From Escallonia rubra (taxonomy: Eukaryota; Streptophyta; Magnoliopsida; Escalloniales; Escalloniaceae), in contig JAVXUO010001690.1 in assembly GCA_033065855.1 (NCBI GenBank), forward strand, positions 124,001 through 188,000: a stretch of DNA of 64,000 bases, written 5' to 3'. The notes under the pieces are model-generated. The model had not been told where the DNA came from. It was given only the letters and a program-made list of their open reading frames with translations, and searched no databases. Numbering within the stretch: the stretch's first letter is position 1; each line of letters opens with the position of its first letter. Made by a program: the position numbers and the translations under genes. Of the stretch, positions 1 through 9,610 are shown piece by piece.

Positions 1-1388
1 GGCTGGAAGCCATGAACTTCAAAGCACCCAACGTTATCATCACCGATCAAGATTTGGCAATGAAGAAGGCTATTGCCACCGTCTTCCCAGATACTCGACA
101 CAACTTGTGCACTTGGCACATAAGCAACAAATACCCCGAACGTTTGCATCACATGTACGTAAAGTTTCCAGACATGAAAGAGGATTTTGACACGTGCGTT
201 AGCAAGTCGTTAACGATTAAGGAATTTGAGGAGAGGTGGGAAAAGCTTGGTGAGGATTACTCATTGCAAGACAACGGGTGGCTCCAGCACATGCAGGAGC
301 GCAAAGAGAAATGGATTGGCGTTGACACGAGGAGGAATTTTTCCGAGGGCATAAAAAGGGCGGGCAGGAGTGAATCTATGAATGCCATGTTCGATAGTTA
401 CGTGGGTACAGCTACCAATTTGAAGAGTTTCGTCACATCCGCACAGAAAGCAGTTGCGTCGTTGTTCGTGAAAGAAAGGGCTGCGGACTTTGCAACCACG
501 TACAAACAGAGGAGAAGGTTGCTTGAGACCCCGCTGGAGCTGAACGGTGCCAAAGTCTATACGAAGGAGATCTTCTTGCTGTACCAAGTAGAGCTGCAGA
601 AATTGGGACGGTACTGTATAAACAAGGTGGCAGAAAAGTCTACGCGTGAGTACAAGGTTTATTCGCTCGTGAATGACCTCGTTCCTGAGAAGCTGCGCAG
701 AATGTATACGGTGAGCCACGACACACTGACGAACTCGGTGACATGTGTTTGCAAGAAGTTTGAGTTACATGGCATCCTGTGTAGAGACATTCTGCGCTTT
801 TTCACCCAGAAGAATATCAGGACAATCCCCGATAAATACGTCTTGCCACGGTGGACGAAAGGTGCTAACAGGTTGCACGGTACCATTGCCTTTCCGGAGC
901 ACCCGTATACTGACTTTGAAGAATCGGAGACGTTACGGTATAATCATCTGGTGACGAGTTTCACCCGTTTGTCCGTAAAGGCTGCTGCTTCAATGGTCGG
1001 TTATAAACATCTCCTCGAGGTAGCTCAGCAGCAAGAGCCCATCGTTGACCAGTTGGAAGCTGCTTCAGTCACCAATGCGATTGACACCGAGCCTACGACG
1101 GGGGTATCAGAAGATGACGAGCCGGGGGAGGAAGACGACAATGATATCCGGCCGTTGGATCCAATTATATCGCAAACGAAAGGTCGCAAGAGATCTACGC
1201 GGATGAAAAGCTCTATTGAAACGGCAACTCAACCTAAAAAGCTGCGAATGTGTGCATTGTGCAACAAAATGACCGACCACGACAAGCGGAACCATTACAA
1301 GGCACTGGGGATAAGTTCAGGGGGTTTGCAAGACGGGGAAGAAGGTGACGCCGAAGATGAGGACGAACAAGCTACAGTGGACCTTTAA
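1..1388 (+). CDS. FAR1-related / MULE-type transposase, C-terminal part (5' end outside window)
   Basis: The reading frame is open from base 1; the first Met at base 12 lies inside the domain, so the true start is upstream. About 462 codons remain, with no stop. Numbered from that Met, TDQD (Asp12/Asp14) is the second acidic site of the DDE transposase fold, followed by the usual C-x2-H (C33, H36), and the RSESMN segment (Glu121) is the third. The first Asp is outside the window. Residues 245-259 form the SWIM zinc finger C-x-C-x9-C-x-H, but the final His is replaced by Asp259. A zinc-knuckle-like Cys/His segment with DKRNH follows a basic patch, and the tail is acidic. Family members are MULE (Jittery-like) transposases or domesticated FHY3/FAR1 transcription factors. 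The surrounding repeats favour a transposon gene; a domesticated FRS gene is the alternative. Confidence 0.85.
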   Translation, partial: LEAMNFKAPNVIITDQDLAMKKAIATVFPDTRHNLCTWHISNKYPERLHHMYVKFPDMKEDFDTCVSKSLTIKEFEERWEKLGEDYSLQDNGWLQHMQERKEKWIGVDTRRNFSEGIKRAGRSESMNAMFDSYVGTATNLKSFVTSAQKAVASLFVKERAADFATTYKQRRRLLETPLELNGAKVYTKEIFLLYQVELQKLGRYCINKVAEKSTREYKVYSLVNDLVPEKLRRMYTVSHDTLTNSVTCVCKKFELHGILCRDILRFFTQKNIRTIPDKYVLPRWTKGANRLHGTIAFPEHPYTDFEESETLRYNHLVTSFTRLSVKAAASMVGYKHLLEVAQQQEPIVDQLEAASVTNAIDTEPTTGVSEDDEPGEEDDNDIRPLDPIISQTKGRKRSTRMKSSIETATQPKKLRMCALCNKMTDHDKRNHYKALGISSGGLQDGEEGDAEDEDEQATVDL

Positions 1389-1534
1389 CCGAATGTATAA
1401 GTTTGACATTTGTAATAATTTTCGGAGGGATAATTTTTCCACCGAATACTGGAATTTTTTAAAAATGGACCTATGAGAGGCCATCGAATTAAATCTATAG
1501 TCTTTATTTTTTTTTATTTTTTTTTGTAAGCCCC

Positions 1535-1708
1535 GTCCGCTATACAATGTAGCGGACGTCATCACAGGCAAACTTTTGGTCTTCTTTTATGTCCGCTATA
1601 CAATATAGCAGACGTCATCGATGAAAAACTTTTGGTATTCTTTTATGTCCGCTATACAATGTAGCGGACGTCATCGCAGTAAACTTTTGGTCTTCTTTTA
1701 TGTCCGCT
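1535..1708. repeat. 56-bp tandem array carrying a GTCCGC/GCGGAC palindrome, left segment
   Basis: Three full units begin at 1535, 1591 and 1647 and a fourth is cut at 1708. Each holds a palindrome with arms like GTCCGCTATA and TATAGCGGAC around three bases, then a conserved spacer ending in CTTCTTTTAT. The fourth unit continues at 6370 on the far side of a CACTA insertion. The array starts about 150 bp after the transposase stop, so it is 3' or subterminal to that gene. Confidence 0.9.
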
Positions 1709-1724
1709 CACTACAAGAAAAAGT

Positions 1725-2015
1725 GTCATTAATGACAACTTTTTTAATGACAATATAAAAGTTGTCACTGTTGGTCACCAACTGTGACAAGTATAAAGGT
1801 CGTCATAATTGGTCTGATATAGTATACTATCTAGTGATAAGAATGAAATTGTTACTCAATTTCGTCATTAATTGTTTGACGAAATAATTTTGATGAAGCT
1901 ACAGTGACAACTTTAAAAATGTTATCACTGTTTTAACTATGAATAGTGACAAAACTAAAATGTTGTCACTTTTGAAAAAGGAAAATGAATTTTGACAAAG
2001 TTCTTGTTGTCACAA
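1725..2015. repeat. CACTA left subterminal repeats
   Basis: Many direct and inverted copies of the short motif GTGACAA / TTGTCAC occur within 300 bp of the left terminus. Subterminal motif arrays are the binding sites for CACTA accessory proteins in characterised elements; that role is inferred here. Confidence 0.75.
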
Positions 2016-2020
2016 AAATC

Positions 2021-5000
2021 TTAGGCGGGCTGCAAAAATAATATTTCCCGGTTCCCTTTTCGTTCTAAATTTTTAAGATCTCTAAACACTCCTAAATACA
2101 CAGAGATGTCAGGAGAGGCCATACGATCCCCAATTCCTCTCTCTCTCTCTATCTCACACGTTCTGCTCCATCGACAACCGATCACCCACGCTCTCTCTGT
2201 CTTCGGATTTGCCGTTCGGATTCGGCTGCTCAAATTCTGCGTGTTTTCTCTGGTTCGTAAAGCACACCCACAAACTAACTCCCTACCTTTCTATCTCTCT
2301 CTTCTTTATAATGGAATTAGCGCAATTAAAGGTTTCGAAGGGTATGGTATTGGACCATTGGTGAACATCTAAAGCCACCATAGCAGATACATCCAAAGTG
2401 GCTCCTGAATTGCATCTATGGTGTGCTTGTCAACCGCTTAAACACTCTGTATTCTGTATTATGATACTCAAATGGGCAAGGCTCCTGGAATGAAACCCGT
2501 TTTCGTTTCAGCTATTTAATCTCTAAGACAGATAGTTTGTGGTGTAGATCCTTTTGTTCACCTTGTAGAAGTTATTCTCAAAGTATAGCACAACCTTGGA
2601 TGTTTTGCAGTATTATGCAGTACATTTAGATTATAAACTAATCGGTTTTTTGTTTATTTCTGGGCTTGATGACTAATGTCTTAACGAGGTTCTTTCAGAT
2701 ATAGGCACCTGATTTAACTCCATCTTGGAGTAATAGGAAAATTAAGTGTCCTGTGTTTTGCCAAGTTTTTAATTTATTCAGCTCTTGTATTGTTGTACAT
2801 TAGTTCACTTGCCGTGATGGAAAAATGAGGTACTTCTATTAAAGGGGTTAATGTAGTTCATGCTTGATAGTACTATCTTGTGTATTAAGGATAACATTTC
2901 ACCTGCCGTAGGGAATCTTTTGTCTTTTGGGTATTTAGCAGGTAGGAATGTAGGCCGAAGGTCGAGTTGTGGTTGTTTTTTTCTTTTTTTTTTGGTTGGA
3001 TTTGATCTTAGAGAATTGAGGTTTTTATTGGTGATTATTTAGTTTGATTATAATTATATCAGAATTCGGGATCCCTTTAACTGTTGGCTTGAAGCTGATT
3101 AATGGCTTGGCTAACTAAAGAACATGTTTATTTTCCTCCAATAGAACCAACTAATATGCATGTTACTGTGCCACCAGAAAAAAGACAAAGGTATATAATC
3201 AGTCAGTGGGCTTCGCGTGTCTATCAATTTTGTGTGCAAGGACAGTCATTGTGTAATGATCAATAAATATGGTCCTCTTGCATACCTTTTTTCTTTTTTT
3301 CCAGATATTTATTGCCTTCGCACACAGTCTTATAAGTAGAGAAATGTACTCATTCTACTTGAATTCGTTCTAGATATTGTTGTTACATGACTGCGAACTT
3401 CTGAAGTTTGTCCATTTAGCTTCTATGTTTCGTTCAGGCATTGTTCTGCTTGCGCATAGACCTGCCTACTTTGAGAGTTCAAACTCAGTGTTAGTTTGGT
3501 AGTTTTTAGGTTTTCTACTGGAATGTCTGTCTTGTGTATAGAATGAGAAGCCTTTAAGACTGGTCGTATATTTCATCATCACCAAAATTGGCTTGAAGTG
3601 TCTCAACCGCCTCAATCGTTAAGGAGCATAGCACGGGAATGGGAGTGAATAAAGCATTTAATTCACTCTATTATGTACAGATTTTTCTATTATTTGATGC
3701 ACCACGGTTCATCTAAATAATTCCAATTCTACTGCCTGAAAAAACCAACAGGTGAATCTCATTATAGGAATTATAACAAAGGGACAGAGAGAGAGAGAGA
3801 GAGAGAGAGAGCGGAATATACTGGAGTGATTGGGACTCCAAGCATGGCAACTAATGGTTTGAGACACTGATTCACATAGTTACCAATGGCGAAGATTCGC
3901 CCCATTTACATTTTGTACTTATACGTGTAATATTCTGGAAATAAGTTATGCTAAAATGCTGGGCCTGTAATGTATTTTCTTGGAGACAATTGTCAGAGGG
4001 TTCTGTTCTGTTCCAGTATTCAAGCCTGAATTGACTGCAATTCTTGTCTCATTTATATCTACAGATTGGCATACTAGTTTTCACTTCGTCTTGTTCAGTG
4101 TGATGAGAAGGTTTTGTAATCTGTGAACTATGTAGCTCTTGCATGCCCATATGATTCGTTATGAAACCACTGAGCTTTTGCTCTTTAATTTGAGTAGCTT
4201 TAACTTCACATAGCTACCAATGGCGAAGATTCGCCACTTCCCTGCACCCTCTAATGACTGTTCCAATGGTCCTGTGACTTGCCTATGGGCCCAACACACC
4301 TCTCAAACCAATCCAAAGACCAGGCAAATATAGTTTTATTCACTACATCCAAGGCGAATCTTGTGTATTTAGGCCTAATGGATATAAAGGAATTACATGC
4401 TGTGCAGGGAGGGGGAAGAGGTTTGAAGTACTGAGGTGGGTCAGGCTTAGTCTTAGGTTTATCTAATTATGTGCTCGCTTTGACATCTTAGCTCGGCTTA
4501 GGCTTTAGATGTTTGTCCATGGAGGGGGAGTCAGGACCTAAGATTGAAGGACCTTCTAGAAAAACTTACTTGTACCAGCATTATTGAACTAATTTTGGGA
4601 TTGGGCATCTCACTTTTCTCTCCGGTTAGCAGATAGGTAGTTACCTCTTATAAATCCATTTCGAAATTCATTTTTGATGCTATGCTTTTCTAATTTTCAT
4701 TTTTGATATTTTTTGTGCTTACATGTTGGGTAATGTTGGTATTCAGGGTCGTAATTGCTAAAGCGGTGAGGAACACACTGAAGAAGCAAAGGTAAGCCGA
4801 ATAATTATTGAACCTGATACAACTTGTTTACTCGATTAAAATCCCTGTGTTTATGATCACAAGAGTTTTCTCTTAATGTATATCAATAAATGCTTTACCA
4901 CTTATGATAAGGAGTTGGCTGAGTGTGATTTGGTTATGGAATTGGCTTGAAGTGACAGACGGTGCATGTTTCGAGACAACAAGCCAAGCACATAGATGTA

Positions 5001-5580
5001 CTCTCTGCTTTGAGGAAATTCTACCCAAAACAATACTGATGCTCTCATTTTCTTCTCTTCAACTCAAGCCATCGTTGTACTGTAAGTCCATCTCTCTTTA
5101 TCTCCACAAATTGATTAAGAAAACCCACCCACTTCAAGATTCGTGGCCCTGCCTTCTTGTTTGGGGTTCCTGCTTGTACCTGCTTCCTCATTTGTTCATA
5201 CACCCTATTTGCCCCCAAGTAGGACACAAACATTCATACATGTGGTCCACAGATTTTGTAATCGTTACTATCTTTGGCTATTACAGTGGGTTTCAAATAT
5301 GCTTTCTAGTAGATCTATAATTCAATCTGGTTTTTGAATACACAATTGTCTGCATTCATGGTATTCATGGTAGAAGAACATCAAAATACTCGCTTATTGT
5401 TTAAGAGGTTTCATGTTGTATGGTGGATTTGCTATGTTTTAGGCAGTAGTTGCTACACAGGCTTCTCTCTAGTATGGCTATAGTTGTCTTATTTTTTAGT
5501 GTGATGATCAGGTTTTTTTTTTTTTTGTGCAGTGAAAAACTTTACTGAAGACGAAGATGCAGCAACATCCTTGTCCTAGA
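2021..5580. other. CACTA core: AT-rich DNA with exon-like fragments, no intact gene
   Basis: Short open segments bounded by splice-like sites occur at 3102-3190 (starts ATG GCT TGG, ends before GTATAT) and 4748-4792 (preceded by TTCAG, followed by GTAAGC). Both fit the same splice phase and keep a common frame, which suggests captured host exons. The following segment near 4913 loses frame. A GA microsatellite lies at about 3785-3811. A 31-bp sequence containing the palindrome GGCGAAGATTCGCC is repeated at 3871-3901 and 4205-4235. I do not recognise the encoded peptides. Confidence 0.4.
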
Positions 5581-5784
5581 GTTATTGTACTCGGTGATTC
5601 TTAGAGTTATTGTACTCGGTGATTCTGTAAATGGAACCCTTTTAGTTTATATTACCATTAAGAAGACTCTTGTAATGGATGGTATCTTTATAATCGATGG
5701 TTTTGAATTAAATTCTCTTACATTAAAAGTTTATTCTCGTTATTTTTCTAGAAGAATAATATGTACAGAGAATAAGATTTCATC

Positions 5785-6360
5785 ACATGTGGCAACTTAC
5801 AATTGTCACCATTACCGTGAAGAGAAAAGATTGTGATTGTCACTACATGAGTATATGTTCGTCACTAACGTGTATGGTGACAACAGAAAAAAAAATTAAA
5901 ACAGTGACAACTAGAAGTTGTCAATGAATGTTCCAATAGTGACAACACAAATAATTGACACAAATGGTAATTTTGGCAACATAAACTTTGACGCAAATGA
6001 AAATTGTGACATCATTGTCGTCGTCATGAAAGAGAAACAGTGACAAGATATCTTGTCACTGGATATCAACCCAAGTCAATTGGGAGGGTTATTTAGTGAC
6101 AACATGCCGTTCTAGTGACAACTTTTTAGAACATTAAGTGAGAAAAAAGTTGTCACTAAATGTGATGAAAAAGTGACAACTTTAATGTTGTCACACGGCT
6201 TTAAGTTTTTGTGACAACTTGTTTGATGTCGTCACTTATAGTCTTTAGTGACGGGCCTATAGTGACAACTACTGTGACAACAAATTTTCGTCACTATACT
6301 AATCAGTGACAACTTTGCATTTTTTTGTGACAACTTTCGTTGTCACTAATTATCAATTTG
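5785..6360. repeat. CACTA right subterminal repeats
   Basis: This is a dense field of GTGACAAC and TTGTCAC motifs in both orientations, mirroring the left end and running to the right terminus at 6369. It is longer than the left block. Confidence 0.75.
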
Positions 6361-6369
6361 CTTTTAGTG

Positions 6370-6444
6370 GCTATACAATATAGCGGACGTCATCGCAGAA
6401 AAACTTTTGGTATTCTTTTATGTCCGCTATACAATGTAGCGGAT
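6370..6444. repeat. 56-bp palindrome array, right segment after the CACTA insertion
   Basis: Bases 6370-6388 complete the palindrome begun at 1702-1708, and one further unit follows at 6422-6444. Together with 1535-1708 this makes five units before the CACTA element inserted. Confidence 0.85.
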
Positions 6445-6621
6445 AACTATATCATATTATATATATTAATCAAATCAAGCAACCAGTTGTTACCAGTCCG
6501 CTGAGGGCACTCTCTCTGTCTCGAACATCTAGCCCAGGCCGCTACTCCATCTCCGGCGACCCACATCTCCGGTGACCCACAACTCCGGCGATAAACCGTC
6601 CTCCCCTCAACGCCGACCTCG

Positions 6622-7091
6622 ATGGCTTCTGGACCGGCGACCCCCTACGATTATATTGGCAACTTGCACCTGGCAAACAAACACTTTTTCAAAGTCTTGA
6701 TGCCGGGGTTTGAGAATGAACTTGTAGGCCATCCCTATTTCTCGTGTATTTTCGTGTGTTAAAAGTTTGATCTTTTGGTTAAAAACTAACCTATTTTTTG
6801 TATTGTGTTTGTTAGGACATACCGGAAGCCTTGACCAATCAATTTACAACAATTCATGACAGTGCAAGATTATATAGCCGCAATGGGGCATGGCAGGTTG
6901 AAATCAAGCTGAAGCTCGGCCGACCCCAAAAAAAGCAATTCGCAGAGGGTTGGAACGTCTTCGTGCGCCAGCATGGCCTCGAACTCGGGGACTTTGTAGT
7001 GTTTGAACACCTTGGGTGGTGGGATTTTCAAGTTGTAATCTTTGATCGGAGCACTTGTGAAAAAAATTCTTTCCCCCAATGTGAACCCTAA
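6622..7091 (+). CDS. Small single B3-domain protein (REM-like), two exons
   Basis: Exon 1 is 6622-6723 (ATG, 34 codons), with a GTAGGC donor. Exon 2 is 6816-7091, after the acceptor TTGTTAG, in phase 0, giving 125 aa. The protein opens with a short leader, then the B3 motifs in order: FFKVLMPGF, IPEALTNQF, a GAWQVEIKL strand, W-N-V-F-V, then GDFVVFEHLG and FQVVIFD. This is nearly a complete B3 DNA-binding domain of the reproductive-meristem type and little else, so it should bind DNA without an obvious effector region. It lies between palindrome repeats in the accessory island, about 180 bp after the repeat at 6422-6444. It could be a captured host gene or a transposon accessory gene. No disruption is seen. 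Confidence 0.75.
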
Positions 7092-7383
7092 TTTATTATT
7101 AATAAATTAATTTATGTTCTTTTTCATTGTGTTTCAAAAAATTTCCGCGCTTAATTGTGTCGTTTGAGATTCCCTCGATATATTGAGATCGTTGATTGTG
7201 AATCGTACGTTATTTATTGTTTATCGATATTGAGATTGTTGATTCTGACGCCAAAACAAGTCTTCGGGGCGCCAATTTATTAAAACAGCTACTAAGCTAC
7301 AATGCGACTAAAACAAGCCTTTGGGTGCCAATTTATTAAAACTGCATTACGCTACAACGTCTAGCTCTACTACATAGCGGACA
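7092..7383. repeat. B3 gene 3' flank with a two-copy tandem duplication
   Basis: Within 7253-7361 a segment of about 55 bp starting AAAACAAGTCTTCGGGG is followed by a diverged second copy starting AAAACAAGCCTTTGGG. Half of a GCGGAC palindrome sits at 7371-7379. No coding potential seen. Confidence 0.55.
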
Positions 7384-7748
7384 TAAGGCCTCCGCTTAGG
7401 CTGGGGTTCGGGAAGGTCGGAACTAAGTGTCTGGTTCGTGCCAACCATTTTCTGGTCCAAGTTGCAGACAATGATCTGCTGCACCACTATGACGTAAGAT
7501 CCTCAGCTGTGCACCTTTCTGCTTGGTCATGTATTCTGCGGGGATGTCCGCTATATTATATAGCAGACATAGATATGAGAAAAAAAAACTAAGTGTTGGA
7601 GACTTTCCCTCTGCGGGGCTGTCCGCTATACTATATGGCGGACCTATGAGAGAAAAATGGTTGTCTGAACCTTGGACCAGAATATGGTTGACAAGCACCA
7701 GACACTTAATTCTGACCTTCCCGAACCCCGGCCTAAGCGGAGGCCTTA
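7384..7748. repeat. Long inverted repeat (about 88-bp arms) enclosing two palindromes
   Basis: The arms are 7384-7471 and 7660-7748. The right arm reverse-complemented matches the left with about ten differences by eye. The 188-bp spacer contains two palindrome copies (7546-7568 and 7621-7643), each preceded by TCTGCGGGG. A transcript of this region could fold into a long hairpin. It lies directly 3' of the minus-strand gene ending at 7771. Confidence 0.8.
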
Positions 7749-7770
7749 TAGCCTTAGAAGAACTCGATCT

Positions 7771-8169
7771 TCAGTCATCTTCATCTGAAACTGGAGCATC
7801 GGAAACATTTCCTTCTTCGAAGCTCATGTTCCAGTATACTTGTGCTTCATTGTTGTTGCCATCTTCATGTGCATCACGTGCCATACGACGTAAGTTATGC
7901 CTACTTTGACGAACTCTCATTCTATTATTTTCCTCACGTCTTCGATGCAGTGCCCTTTCAAACTCCATGTGCGTAATTCGAGGCATGTTGATTGCCTTTT
8001 GTCGAGGTATGGGTATATTCATGTGCCGTGAATCAGCTACTAAGACCTCATATTCATTCATCCGATAAGACCATTCTGCACGTAATGTATTAACATAGCT
8101 TGATGAGTAACGCAAACTTGGACGCAAAGAATAGTGAAATTCATCTTCGCCCGCCCAGTAACGACCCAT
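7771..8169 (-). CDS. Small charged protein of unknown function, paralogue A
   Basis: This is one intact 132-aa exon with its ATG at 8169. The N-terminal third holds an aromatic LR-x-EW-x-YR segment. The middle is basic (Arg-rich, with P-x-P-R-Q-K and EENNRM), and the C-terminus is acidic, ending SDEDD. It aligns through most of its length with the protein at 8586-9020: shared LR-EW-YR, E-x-E-x-L, P-x-P, SR/PR, ENNRM and LA/MA positions in the same order. The two genes are divergent and share a 416-bp upstream region. I do not recognise the family. Strongly basic and probably helical, it might bind nucleic acid, but that is a guess. Confidence 0.6.
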   Translation of the reverse strand: MGRYWAGEDEFHYSLRPSLRYSSSYVNTLRAEWSYRMNEYEVLVADSRHMNIPIPRQKAINMPRITHMEFERALHRRREENNRMRVRQSRHNLRRMARDAHEDGNNNEAQVYWNMSFEEGNVSDAPVSDEDD

Positions 8170-8585
8170 TGCTTAAAAAATATCTCGTGGAGTATATGAC
8201 ATTCCCAGAGTTGTTATGAAATTGGGAGTATATCACTCTATGCCCTTTGCCCTACGTGCAATGCATGTACTTATATATACTTTGAAACGGGACCACTTTA
8301 TGAGATGTTACAGGTTCAACTTTATGAGATGTGACAAGCCTCTGCAATAGACTAGAGACTTGTCTATTGCAGAAGAGACTTGACTTGTCACCAAAGACTT
8401 GTCAACTTTATGACACGGGCATGTTATTGTCTCTAACTATTGTCATCTTCAATGTCCAGATACTTGTCTTGTTACCAGAGATAGGCAGGCTATTGTGTAG
8501 CTATCATGCCCGCTATTGTGTATGTGTGTGTGGGCTTATTTATATATGTTAGCCATGCTCTTCGCTTTAGAACCGCCTAAGTTAA
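8170..8585. promoter_or_regulatory. Shared upstream region of the divergent gene pair, with hairpins
   Basis: This is the only sequence between the two start codons. At 8341-8373 a perfect 12-bp inverted repeat (arms TCTGCAATAGAC and GTCTATTGCAGA, 9-base loop) is present. CTTTATGAGATGT occurs twice (from about 8297 and 8321), and GGCATG and CATGCCCG near 8418 and 8503 form a second looser inverted repeat. A bidirectional promoter role is inferred from layout. Confidence 0.5.
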
Positions 8586-9020
8586 ATGGCAGGAGTTTCT
8601 GGGAGTTCTAGTATGCGGGGACGTGAGACTGTGTGGTTGTTGTGTGAAAGGAACAACGACTACAAAGAAGTGAAGTACACGGATCCCAGAGAGTATTATT
8701 GCGGTTTACGGAGAGAATGGGCATATCGAGTTAAGGAATCAGAAGCGCTACACCAAGATCTCACCACGCTGAGAGCACCTGTGCCGCAACGTCGTTCACT
8801 TACTATGTCGCGGCGTAATGTTAAGCAGTGTAAGAAAGCTGTGCGCCATATTCGTATGGAAAATAACCGGATGTTACTGCTTAGAAAACGATTTTATATG
8901 CTTCAACTTGCGAAAGAAATGGCCGAGGTTAGTGGGAGGCAGCTCAAATCAAACGAGAGAAACAATATTTTAACCAATGATCAGTACTTATCTGATGAGT
9001 ATATGTCAAATGAAGAGTGA
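8586..9020 (+). CDS. Small charged protein of unknown function, paralogue B
   Basis: One intact 144-aa exon starting at the ATG at 8586. It opens with a Ser/Gly-rich leader, then LRREWAYR, an E-x-E-x-L helix, P-V-P-Q-R-R, an SRRN segment, a basic helix with MENNRM, and an acidic Asp/Glu tail ending SNEE. It is clearly related to the minus-strand protein ending at 7771 but differs at most positions, so the duplication is old and both copies have kept open frames. Function unknown; no catalytic motif or membrane segment is visible. Confidence 0.6.
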   Translation: MAGVSGSSSMRGRETVWLLCERNNDYKEVKYTDPREYYCGLRREWAYRVKESEALHQDLTTLRAPVPQRRSLTMSRRNVKQCKKAVRHIRMENNRMLLLRKRFYMLQLAKEMAEVSGRQLKSNERNNILTNDQYLSDEYMSNEE

Positions 9021-9165
9021 TATATATATCTCTTCCTACTGCATGTTAGGATTTCATTCCAACCGGCACTTATCCACATGTCATTCTAATTAGCGAATCC
9101 CGTCTTTTGAAGCATGTAAAATGTTGGAAATTTATGTTTCTAACTACATCCGTCATACTATAATG

Positions 9166-9604
9166 GGGTAACTAGCATGCCTAAGGTGCAATGAGCAAAA
9201 AAAAAGTGACATAAAAAATTACAACATTTTTCGCAAGCTATGAATTTGGCGCTAAAGTGTGCGCGAATAGGCCCTTCATAGGAAAACCAAAAAAATAATT
9301 TGTCTCGTTTTTCACCGAAATTCATAGAAATGGGCTATATAGCGTGCCTAAGGTGCAATGAGCAAAAAAAAAGTGACCAAAAAAATTACAACATTTTTCA
9401 CAAGTTATGAATTTGGCGCTAAAACGTGCGTGAATAGGCCCTTCATACGAAAATCAATAAAATTCTTTGTCTCGTTTTTCGCCGAAATTCATAAATGGGC
9501 TATATAGCGTGCCTAAGGTGCAATGAGCAAAAAAAATGTGACCAAAAAACTTACAACATTTTTCGCAAGTTATGAATTTGGCGCTAAAGTGTGCGCGAAT
9601 AGTT
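9166..9604. repeat. Tandem array, unit about 165 bp, nearly three copies
   Basis: Each unit starts GCCTAAGGTGCAATGAGC, runs through an A-rich stretch and GAATTTGGCGCTAAA, and ends with TTCATAGAAATGGGC or a close variant. Copies begin near 9178, 9347 and 9510; the last is cut at the next array. No coding frame. Present only here in the window as far as I could see. Confidence 0.8.
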
Positions 9605-9610
9605 TTTTTT

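Larger units (their letters stand above)
1709..6369. mobile_element. CACTA (En/Spm-like) DNA transposon, apparently non-autonomous, 4661 bp
   Basis: The left end reads CACTACAAGAAAA, the standard CACTA terminus, and the right end is its diverged inverted counterpart ending CTTTTAGTG. The 3-bp target duplication GCT lies at 1706-1708 and 6370-6372. Removing the element restores a complete GTCCGC palindrome unit, so both boundaries are secure. Subterminal blocks rich in GTGACAA and TTGTCAC flank an AT-rich core. I saw no transposase (TNPD) reading frame, hence non-autonomous. Confidence 0.9.

Noticed and set aside
261-886. Open frames on the minus strand across the FAR1-like transposase
   Set aside because: They are antisense shadows of a frame with clear DDE and SWIM motifs and show no domain.
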